From Rhizobiales bacterium Ga0077545 (GTDB lineage: Bacteria; Pseudomonadota; Alphaproteobacteria; Rhizobiales; Methylopilaceae): a stretch of 64,000 nt of DNA. Every line of letters begins with the position of its first letter. The first letter of the stretch is position 1. This document shows, in pieces, positions 57,427-64,000 of the stretch. The notes under the pieces are model-generated. The model did no database searches. It was not told the DNA's origin and was given only the letters and a program-made list of their open reading frames with translations. The DNA is taken from positions 1 through 64,000 of the forward strand of contig LNEV01000005.1 of NCBI GenBank assembly GCA_001464335.1, in the 5' to 3' direction. Made by a program: the position numbers and the translations under genes.

Positions 57427-60210
57427 GGCGAGGATCGTGTCGTCGCCCTCTCCGGCGAAGATCGTGTCGTTGCCTTCGGCGGCGTAGATGTAATCATCGC
57501 CCGCGCCGCCATAGATCACGTCGTCGCCGGAGCTGGTCGTGATGTCGTCGTTGCCGTCACCCGCATCGAGCAAGACGCCGCCGAGGCCGCTGTTCATCGT
57601 GATCCGGTCATTGCCCGCGCCGAGCCGGATTTCGCCCTCGACGACCGACCCGACATAAAGGTTCACGACGTCGTCGCCGTCCCCCATGTCGATGGCGGTG
57701 CCGCCGGTGGCGCGCATCAGACCGGAATTGCTGAGGCGGTCGTTGCCGCCGCCCATCGCGATGCCGCCGATGATGCGGCCCGTGCTCTGGTTCAGGATTT
57801 CGTCCGCGTAATCGCCGACGAGGTTGATGGCTTCATTGCCGCGCAGATCGAACTCCGCAGCGTCCTCCGGATCGACACCCTCCGGACCATTGCCGTCGCC
57901 CTGGATAAGACCGTCATTGTTGATGAAGGTCGTGCCCAGCGCATTTTCGTTGCTGGAATTGTCGACCTGGATGGCGCGGCCGTAGCCGTAGATCACCGCG
58001 TCCGCACCGTAGTTCAGGATCGTGCCGCCGCCGATGGCAAGGCCCTCGGAAACGTTGGGCTCGCCATCGTGATAGCCTTCGGCACCCATGCCGGCGATGC
58101 GGCCATAGTTCAGCACCTGGACGAGGCCGTCGACATCGATGGCATCGCCGTCGCTGTCGGCGAGTTCGGCCGAACGGCCTTCCATCGTGCCGCGATTGGT
58201 GATGAACACCTTTTCGGCTTCCGTGCCGTCATTGTCGATGTTCACCGCCGAACCGTTGCGGCCGATCATCGTGCCGTCGTTCACAACCGTAACGGATTTT
58301 TCCCCGGTCACGGCATGCTTGGCGCCTTCCATGTGGCCGCCGGCGTAATTGTTGACCTTGCCCCCGGCATCGCCCTGGAAGTCGATCAGATCGCCGCCGC
58401 CGACAAGGCCATCCGCCGCGATGATCGTGCCCCAATTGTTGATCGTGCCGTTCTGGCCGGGACGGATCACGTCGGCGGAATCGTCCGAGGCGCCGACATT
58501 GCGGATGATGCCGCCCGCCAGATTGTTGATCGTGGCCGAAGCGCCAGCAGCATCGAAGCTGCGGAAGTCGATCACGCGGGCGCCGGAACCGGCCTCGATC
58601 ACGCCGGCATTGTTGACGGTGATCGTGGCATCGGATGCACCGGCCTGCTGCGGCGTGAGAACGCCCTGCACGGTGCCGCCTGCAAGATTGCTGAACACGA
58701 GATCGCCCTGCACGCCTGCGGTGGTCTGCAGAACGCGGCTGCCTTCGATCAGGCCTGCATTTTCGACCACGACGTCGCCGCCCGACCAGATGACGGCGTT
58801 GTTCGCCACGAGCTTGCCGCCCGCCTCGATCACAAGACGATCTTCCTCATTGAGCGTCAGCGCGGAACCCACAACGCCGCCATCGCGGATCGTGATCGTG
58901 TCGCTGCCCGTTCCCGCATCGACCGTAGCCGTCCCCGTGCTGCCGCCAACGACTTCGATCTCGTCGTTGCCTTCGCCGCCGATCGCGGTGTCGCCGCCGC
59001 CAACGACGATATGATCGTCGCCCGCGCCGCCATCGAGCACGTTGGCGCCTGCGCCGTGAAGAAGCGTGTCATCGCCCGAGCCGCCAGTGACGTTCTCGAC
59101 ATAGACAAGGGTATCGGCGCCGGCGTCGTCGCCGAACACCACACCGTCGGAAAGGTCGGCCGTGATGCCGGCTTCGTCGTCGGAATAATCCGCAGTATCG
59201 GTCCCGGCGTCGCCATAGATGACGTCGTCGCCCGCACCGCCCGCGAGGAGATCGTTGCCCTCGCCGCCCAGCAGCCGATCATCGCCCTCGCCGCCCTTAA
59301 GGATGTCGTCGCCCGCGCCGCCGTCGATCACGTCGTCGCCCGAACGGCCATCGATGACATCGCCACCGATGCCGCCGAGAATGACGTCGTCGCCCGCGCC
59401 GGTCGTAATGACGTCGTCGCCTTCGCCACCATCGATGACCAGATCGATTGCGAGGTCTTCGACGGCGGTCAGCGAGTCGTTTCCGGCGCCGAGCAGAATG
59501 GCTCCGGTGACGATGGAATCCTCATTGAGAACGACAACGTCGTCGCCATCGGTTCCGAATGCCGCGGGTTCGGCGTTCGAGGCTTCCTCGTTCGCAGGCA
59601 CGTCTTCATCCGGCGACGAAACCTCGTTCTCGTTCTCGTTCCCGCTCGTGCCTTTATCCTCTCCTTCGCCGTCTTCGGAACCTTCGCTCGTCTGCTCGTC
59701 TTCGGGCTGGTCCACCGGCGTCGGTTCGCTGGCGGACTCCTCAGCCGCAGGCAAAGCGTTGACCGGGCTCGCGCCGCCGCGCTGCACCGGCGCGGATGCC
59801 GGAAGCGTCATCGCGGTCTGTCCCGCGACAAGGCCGGTGTTGGCGAGCATCGCCGGCGAAAACTCGCTGCCCGACACGGCGGCCAGGAACGCGATCGAGG
59901 AATCGACGCCACGGGCATAGGCGTAGACCGATCCGCTTCCGGTCCCGCCGGACTGTTCGAAGGCAACGACGCCGATATCGCTGCTGGCCGAAGCGCCGCG
60001 CCCGCTCATGGTGACGATGGTGCCCGCGGGAACATTGCTGTCGGCCGTCCAGGTCCAGGTCGCCTCGCCGGTGTTGAAGCTCGCTCCGTTCCACTCATTG
60101 TCGGTGAACGTGATCACCGATCCGGCGAGAACCGGTTCGAGGACGACGAAAGCCAGAGTGTCGTTTGCGTTTGAACCAACGAATGCGATCGAACCGGGAC
60201 CGAAAGCCAT
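56668..60210 (-). CDS. Large RTX exoprotein with beta-helix middle region
   Basis: A 1180-residue secreted protein. Residues 1-140: a beta-rich N-terminal domain (V-I-T-F-T-D-N-E-W-N-G) of a kind found in other RTX exoproteins. 155-215: very acidic Glu/Asp/Ser linker. 218-440: first RTX array. About 450-830: N-N-x-G-x-I/V repeats (I-N-N-L-A-G-G-I-I, V-N-D-G-T-M-I-G) typical of a right-handed beta-helix as in autotransporter passengers. 863-1100: second RTX array. 1100-1180: type I secretion tail ending D-D-F-R-F-A. There is no recognised enzyme domain; an adhesin, matrix or surface-layer role is likely. Divergent from the secretion genes. Confidence 0.83.
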   Translation of the reverse strand: MAFGPGSIAFVGSNANDTLAFVVLEPVLAGSVITFTDNEWNGASFNTGEATWTWTADSNVPAGTIVTMSGRGASASSDIGVVAFEQSGGTGSGSVYAYARGVDSSIAFLAAVSGSEFSPAMLANTGLVAGQTAMTLPASAPVQRGGASPVNALPAAEESASEPTPVDQPEDEQTSEGSEDGEGEDKGTSGNENENEVSSPDEDVPANEEASNAEPAAFGTDGDDVVVLNEDSIVTGAILLGAGNDSLTAVEDLAIDLVIDGGEGDDVITTGAGDDVILGGIGGDVIDGRSGDDVIDGGAGDDILKGGEGDDRLLGGEGNDLLAGGAGDDVIYGDAGTDTADYSDDEAGITADLSDGVVFGDDAGADTLVYVENVTGGSGDDTLLHGAGANVLDGGAGDDHIVVGGGDTAIGGEGNDEIEVVGGSTGTATVDAGTGSDTITIRDGGVVGSALTLNEEDRLVIEAGGKLVANNAVIWSGGDVVVENAGLIEGSRVLQTTAGVQGDLVFSNLAGGTVQGVLTPQQAGASDATITVNNAGVIEAGSGARVIDFRSFDAAGASATINNLAGGIIRNVGASDDSADVIRPGQNGTINNWGTIIAADGLVGGGDLIDFQGDAGGKVNNYAGGHMEGAKHAVTGEKSVTVVNDGTMIGRNGSAVNIDNDGTEAEKVFITNRGTMEGRSAELADSDGDAIDVDGLVQVLNYGRIAGMGAEGYHDGEPNVSEGLAIGGGTILNYGADAVIYGYGRAIQVDNSSNENALGTTFINNDGLIQGDGNGPEGVDPEDAAEFDLRGNEAINLVGDYADEILNQSTGRIIGGIAMGGGNDRLSNSGLMRATGGTAIDMGDGDDVVNLYVGSVVEGEIRLGAGNDRITMNSGLGGVLLDAGDGNDDITTSSGDDVIYGGAGDDYIYAAEGNDTIFAGEGDDTILADLGNDIIDGGAGYDTLFLARATGPISVDFAAGRVSAEGIGTDTFTNIENLQFGAGNDTILGGNGDDSFDGGDGNDTLKGGAGDDTLSGSAGDDTVEGGSGDDVLSGGIGSDILNGGSGDDEIDGGEGNDRIDAGSGDDVIVAGAGNDIVLGGSGDDRIEGGAGNDTLSAGSGHDAFIFASGFGHDTITDFRTSGSSSDVLEFDTDLFADFASAIAAADQVGCDVVFTFDANNTLTLEGVSLASLQADDFRFA
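56911..57624 (-). repeat. RTX repeat array 2, second RTX protein
   Basis: Encodes residues 863-1100 with about eighteen G-G/A-x-G-x-D-x-hydrophobic-x motifs next to the secretion tail, interrupted by one spacer (about 936-980). Confidence 0.8.
58891..59559 (-). repeat. RTX repeat array 1, second RTX protein
   Basis: Encodes residues 218-440 with RTX motifs such as G-G-E-G-D-D-V-I and G-G-A-G-D-D-I-L. It lies before the beta-helix region, so the protein has calcium-binding arrays on both sides of its central domain. Confidence 0.8.
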
Positions 60211-60541
60211 GACGTGAACCCTCTAAAAGACATAAGCGCGTTTGCGACCCGGCAACATGCGCGGATCGGGAGAGCCATGTTTTGGAGGCAGACCATGACG
60301 TGGGATTTACGGATTTTTAACAATGATATCTTTGTCGATTTTTCTCATCGAGCAGAGGGAAATATCGACATATTGTATTTACTTATGACAGAAGAATGAA
60401 TGCTTGGCCGCTCAAAATTTGTTATTCTACAGCCTGAAAACGCACGTTTTTCCTGCCGAATCGAGATCGGTCCGATGTCACACGGCTGACGTATGGCTTG
60501 GGTATCGGAGCGCTCCCTTTGCTCGTTATTAGATCCCGCAC
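60211..60541. promoter_or_regulatory. AT-rich divergent control region, RTX / secretion genes
   Basis: A 331-base gap between the second RTX gene and the type I secretion operon. Positions about 60300-60440 are clearly AT-rich compared with the flanks and probably hold both promoters. No exact palindrome was found. The secretion gene lacks an obvious Shine-Dalgarno sequence before its ATG. No gene seen; a 61-codon frame at 60214-60399 has no features and is rejected. Confidence 0.5.
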
Positions 60542-62320
60542 ATGTCACGGTCTTCTCGTCCGCAACCGGCAGCCAATCGCGCCAGCGAGGCTCTCGCATC
60601 CTGCCGCAGCGCATTTGTTGCGGTAGCACTGTTCTCGGCCGTCGTGAACGTGCTGATGCTGACCGGTTCGGTCTATATGCTGCAGGTCTATGATCGCGTC
60701 CTGCCGTCGCGCAGCCTGCCGACGCTCGTCGCATTGTCGTTGATCGTCGTTGCACTCTATATGCTGCTCGGCGTGTTCGACTGGCTCCGGCAGCGGATCC
60801 TGAGCCGCATCGGCGTTTCGCTCGATCAGTCGCTCTCCCGGCATGTCCTTACGGCCATCATGCGCGCGCCGCTACGCGGCGCCCCGCAGGACGGCGCCCA
60901 GCTTTCGCGCGATCTCGATTCGGTGCGAAGCTTTCTGTCGGGTCTTGGTCCGACGGCGCTGTTCGACCTGCCGTGGATGCCGTTCTATGTGGCCATCTGC
61001 TTTCTGCTTCATCCCTATCTCGGGCTGACGCTTCTCGCCGGCGGCCTGCTTCTCATCATCCTGACCGTACTGACGGAGCTGCTGACGCGAAATCCGTCGG
61101 CCGAGGCCTCCCGCACGGCCGCCTCGCGCGCGAGCGTCCTCGAACTCGCGCGGCGCAATGCGGAAGTCGCCGCGGCACTCGGCATGCAGCAGCGCATCGC
61201 CGGGCGTTTCGACCTTGCGAACGCCCGCCACAGCGCGGTGAACCTTGTCTCGACGGACATCGCGAGCGGGCTTGGGACGATCTCCAAGGTCATACGCTTC
61301 ATCCTACAATCGGCCCTGCTTGGCGTCGGCGCCTGGCTCGTCATCAACAACGAGGCCAGCGCGGGCGTCATGATCGCCTCCTCGGTTCTGTCGAGCCGGG
61401 CGCTGGCGCCGATCGAGCTGGCCATTGCGAACTGGCGTCCCTTCCTCAGCGCGCGGCAGGCCTGGTCGCGGCTGAAGACGGCCTTGCCGAGCGACGACAC
61501 CTCGCACACGGTTTCGCCGGACACGCCGCGCCGCGAACTAACGCTCGATCAGGTCTATGTGGGCGTGCCGGGCGGGCGCACCGCCATCATCCAGAACGCC
61601 AGCTTCAGGCTTGAAGCCGGCGATGCCCTCGCGATTATCGGCCCCTCCGCGTCCGGCAAGTCGACGCTCGCGCGCGCTCTCGCAGGCATCTGGCCTGTCG
61701 CGCGCGGCGAGTTGCGGCTTGATGGCGCGACCCTCGATCAATGGTCGCACGAAGCTCGCGGGGCGCAGATCGGCTATCTGCCGCAGGACATCCAGCTCTT
61801 CGACGGAACCGTTGCCGAGAGCATCGCCCGCTTCGATCCGGACATGAAGCAGGAGGCGGTCATTGCCGCCGCCAAGGCGGCCGGTGCGTACGAGATGATC
61901 CTCGGCCTGCCGAACGGGTTCGAAACGCAGATCGGCGAGGCCGGCGGCGCGCTCTCCGGGGGCCAGAAGCAGCGGCTCGGCCTTGCGCGAGCGCTCTACG
62001 GAGATCCCTTCTTCGTCGTGCTCGACGAGCCCAATTCCAATCTCGATGCCGAGGGTGACGCTGCGCTGGCCTCGGCCATCGCCGGAATCCGGCAGCGCAA
62101 GGGCATTGTCGTGATCATCGCGCATCGCCCTTCGGCGCTTGCGGGCGTCGATCTCGTCCTGACGCTCGCGAACGGACAGGTTCAGGCGTTCGGCGCGAAG
62201 GAAGAGGTTCTGCGCAAGAGCCTCGCTACGCATTCCCCCGCGCCCACCCCGGCCCCCGAGCCCATCCGCGCGGCCCGCCGCGCGTCCAATGCCCCACGCG
62301 GCGCAGAGGTTGCAGGATAA
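60542..62320 (+). CDS. Type I secretion ABC transporter, PrtD type
   Basis: A 592-residue inner-membrane exporter. Residues about 20-300 form the six-helix membrane domain, with the family start Y-M-L-Q-V-Y-D-R-V-L-P-S-R. The ATPase follows: Walker A G-P-S-A-S-G-K-S-T, Y-L-P-Q-D-I-Q-L-F Q-loop, signature L-S-G-G-Q-K-Q-R-L, Walker B V-V-L-D-E-P-N-S-N-L-D and I-I-A-H-R-P. There is no N-terminal C39-like domain, as in PrtD/AprD. A Pro/Ala-rich tail ends the protein. It should export the two RTX proteins. A TolC-type partner must be elsewhere. Confidence 0.92.
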   Translation: MSRSSRPQPAANRASEALASCRSAFVAVALFSAVVNVLMLTGSVYMLQVYDRVLPSRSLPTLVALSLIVVALYMLLGVFDWLRQRILSRIGVSLDQSLSRHVLTAIMRAPLRGAPQDGAQLSRDLDSVRSFLSGLGPTALFDLPWMPFYVAICFLLHPYLGLTLLAGGLLLIILTVLTELLTRNPSAEASRTAASRASVLELARRNAEVAAALGMQQRIAGRFDLANARHSAVNLVSTDIASGLGTISKVIRFILQSALLGVGAWLVINNEASAGVMIASSVLSSRALAPIELAIANWRPFLSARQAWSRLKTALPSDDTSHTVSPDTPRRELTLDQVYVGVPGGRTAIIQNASFRLEAGDALAIIGPSASGKSTLARALAGIWPVARGELRLDGATLDQWSHEARGAQIGYLPQDIQLFDGTVAESIARFDPDMKQEAVIAAAKAAGAYEMILGLPNGFETQIGEAGGALSGGQKQRLGLARALYGDPFFVVLDEPNSNLDAEGDAALASAIAGIRQRKGIVVIIAHRPSALAGVDLVLTLANGQVQAFGAKEEVLRKSLATHSPAPTPAPEPIRAARRASNAPRGAEVAG

Positions 62321-63624
62321 TGACGAAGCCGGAACGAAAGCTCGCGCCCCACCGGGACATCAAGATTGCCGCGCTCGGCGGCGCGGCAACCTTCGCGGTG
62401 CTGGTCGCGACCGTTGGAATATGGTCGGCGACTGCCCCCCTGTCCGGCGCGGTGATCGCGCCCGGGCAGGTCGTCGTCGAAAGCAATGTGCGCCGCATCC
62501 AGCATCCGACCGGCGGTGTCGTTTCCGAGATCCGAGTCAACGACGGTGATCGCGTGACGGCGGGAGACGTGCTTCTGCGTCTCGACGAGACCAATGCCCG
62601 CGCCAGCCTTGCGCTCATCGACATCGAACTGCAGCAATTCATCGCCCGCAAAGCTCGCCTCGAGGCCGAGCGCGACGAAGCCGAAATGTTTCCGGCCGAA
62701 GGGTTCGTCATTCCGGACGATGCCACCGCCCGGCGCGCCTTCGGGGAAGAAGTCGCGCTGTTCAGATCGCGCCAGGCGGCGAGCAGCAGCCAGACCGCGC
62801 AGTTGCGTGAACGCATCGCGCAGGCGCACGAGGAAATCACAGGGCTCGACGCCCAGCTTGTGTCAAAGCGCGAACAGAAGCGGCTGATCGAACTCGAGCT
62901 TTCCGGCGTGCAGCAACTTTTCGATCAACAGCTGATCGGGCTGACGCGCCTGACCTCCCTGCAGCGCGAGGCCGCGAGCCTCGGCGGCGAGGAAGGCAAT
63001 CTCATAGCCGAAACCGCGCGCGTAAGGGCACGGATCGTCGAGACCGAGCTGCAAATTCTGCAGATCGGGCGCGACATCCAGCGCGAAGTGTCCTCGGAGC
63101 TGCGGGACACCAGCGCCAAGATCGCCGATCTTTCCGAACGGCGGATTGCGGCGGTCGATCAATTGAACCGCACCGAGCTGCGCGCTCCGCAGGGCGGCAT
63201 CGTCCACCAGAAAGCCGTACATACGATTGGCGGCGTCGTCGGCCCCGGCGAGCAGATCATGCTGATCATCCCGGAAAAGGAAGGCCTTGTCGTCGAGGCG
63301 CGCGTCGAACCGGCGATGATCGACCGGCTGCGCACCGGACAAGACGTCCTTCTGCGCTTTTCGGCGTTCGACGCCGCAACGACGCCCGACCTCGCGGGTC
63401 ATCTCTCCCGCGTCTCCGCCGACCTTTCGACCGATCCCGCCACTGGCGCGACGTATTACACCGCACGGGTTGGCCTCGAGGGCGCGGAACTCGACAAGCT
63501 CGGGGGCAAGAAGCTGCTCCCCGGAATGCCGGTCGAAACCTTCATCCAGACCGGATCGCGCACCGCCCTCGCCTACCTGGTCAAGCCCTTCGAGGACCAG
63601 ATCGCAAGGTCTTTCCGGTACTGA
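62320..63624 (+). CDS. Type I secretion membrane fusion protein, HlyD/PrtE type
   Basis: A 434-residue HlyD-family adaptor. One N-terminal membrane helix (about 16-38), a lipoyl half with G-G-V-V-S-E-I-R-V-N-D-G-D-R-V near 65, a long coiled-coil region (about 95-270), the second lipoyl half with L-R-A-P-Q-G-G-I-V near 287, and a beta-barrel domain with G-M-P-V-E-T-F-I-Q near 405. The ATG overlaps the exporter stop (taatg). It bridges the ABC exporter and the outer-membrane TolC-type channel. Confidence 0.92.
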   Translation: MTKPERKLAPHRDIKIAALGGAATFAVLVATVGIWSATAPLSGAVIAPGQVVVESNVRRIQHPTGGVVSEIRVNDGDRVTAGDVLLRLDETNARASLALIDIELQQFIARKARLEAERDEAEMFPAEGFVIPDDATARRAFGEEVALFRSRQAASSSQTAQLRERIAQAHEEITGLDAQLVSKREQKRLIELELSGVQQLFDQQLIGLTRLTSLQREAASLGGEEGNLIAETARVRARIVETELQILQIGRDIQREVSSELRDTSAKIADLSERRIAAVDQLNRTELRAPQGGIVHQKAVHTIGGVVGPGEQIMLIIPEKEGLVVEARVEPAMIDRLRTGQDVLLRFSAFDAATTPDLAGHLSRVSADLSTDPATGATYYTARVGLEGAELDKLGGKKLLPGMPVETFIQTGSRTALAYLVKPFEDQIARSFRY

Positions 63625-63807
63625 TGTGCGAACGCTTCGCGGCGCACGCGCGGGCATCGCTGCCCTCGATGAAGTCCGGCGGTGTGCCTCCGTTCGACAA
63701 CCGCGCGTCACAATCCTCCGCTTAAAGTGTGCGCCTGAAGCTGAGCCCGCCACCCGTGCCTCCGGCACCGCAGCGGCTGGCAGATCGTGCATCGTGGAGG
63801 CCTCGCC

Positions 63808-64000
63808 ATGTCGCTCGTCCAGCTCCGTGCCTTCCACAATGTGGCGGCGGCGGGTGGCTTCTCGCGCGCGGCCCGCGAAATGTCGGTCAGCCAGTCGACG
63901 CTCTCTGCACAGGTGCGCCAGCTTGAAGCGCGCTCGGCGGTCTCCCTGTTCGAACGCAAGCCCCTTGGCGTCGACCTGACGCCGGAAGGCGCGGAGCTTT
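63808..64000 (+). CDS. LysR family regulator, partial
   Basis: The first 64 codons of a LysR-type regulator cut by the window edge. The N-terminal helix-turn-helix reads L-R-A-F-H-N-V-A-A-A-G-G-F-S-R-A-A-R, then S-Q-S-T-L-S-A-Q-V-R-Q-L-E, L-F-E-R and L-T-P-E-G. A ggagg site precedes the ATG. The targets cannot be read; the 183-base gap before it holds no recognised element. Confidence 0.88.
   Translation, partial: MSLVQLRAFHNVAAAGGFSRAAREMSVSQSTLSAQVRQLEARSAVSLFERKPLGVDLTPEGAEL

Noticed and set aside
56608..60174. A 1188-codon plus-strand open frame opposite the second RTX gene
   Set aside because: It runs through the terminator and both RTX arrays and is a GC-driven shadow; the minus-strand frame has a proper secretion tail and RTX motifs.
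60214..60399. 61-codon plus-strand frame between the RTX and secretion genes
   Set aside because: No ribosome site or motif, and the sequence is the AT-rich divergent promoter region.

Overview
The window looks like the chromosome of an alphaproteobacterium, probably from Hyphomicrobiales (Rhizobiales). The base composition is GC-rich. The evidence is the gene repertoire (bacterial leucyl/arginyl transferase Bpt, FmdA/FmdB with AmiE and a Urt-type transporter, many TRAP and ABC uptake operons, PhnF/PhnM, GntR regulators of the FadR type) and a dispersed palindromic repeat at the left end of a kind seen in this order. No rRNA, tRNA, CRISPR array, insertion sequence or phage gene was recognised. 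The genus cannot be named from the sequence alone.

Layout. Positions 1-659: non-coding, with inverted repeat units. 0.66-3.45 kb: small housekeeping or unknown genes (RDD membrane protein, bpt, a secreted protein, a formyltransferase-like protein). 3.5-15.9 kb: a nine-gene amide/urea operon on the minus strand (urtABCDE-like transporter, formamidase fmdA, fmdB, aliphatic amidase amiE, a 51-residue TatA). Divergent from it is a two-component pair in which the hybrid kinase carries a whole NCS1-permease-like domain. An 18-bp perfect palindrome lies between them. 16-19.4 kb: a chemoreceptor and a REC/degenerate-EAL/LuxR protein. 19.4-23.5 kb: a surface-polysaccharide-like cassette (capsule-type protein, pyruvyltransferase, methyltransferase, GT29 sialyltransferase-like). 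23.4-28 kb: phosphonate transporter phnD-C-E divergent from phnM-phnF, with two PhnF-type operators. 28-50.2 kb: a dense catabolic island with an Asp/Glu racemase-like protein, FAH-family hydrolase, three amidohydrolases, a nitrilase-family amidase, hydantoinase, OHCU decarboxylase, an arylmalonate-decarboxylase-like protein, SDR and epimerase. It also holds a polar amino-acid-type ABC system, a NitT/TauT-type ABC system, a TRAP system and two FadR-type GntR regulators. 50.2-51 kb: two DUF202 membrane proteins. 51.2-63.6 kb: two very large RTX proteins and a divergent type I secretion ABC/HlyD pair. The window ends inside a LysR gene.

How it works together. Most of the window is dedicated to sensing, importing and hydrolysing small C-N compounds (amides, urea, hydantoin/ureide-like and deaminable ring compounds) and phosphonates. 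Each uptake operon puts the solute-binding protein first and has a GC-rich hairpin directly after that gene (five of five operons), which suggests a shared way of making the binding protein in excess. Three regulators have candidate palindromic operators that can be read directly. The strongest candidates for unusual biology are the permease-kinase fusion beside the amide operon, the mini-TatA in that operon, the paired RTX proteins whose last 252 residues align without gaps, and several enzyme-family proteins that lack canonical catalytic residues.
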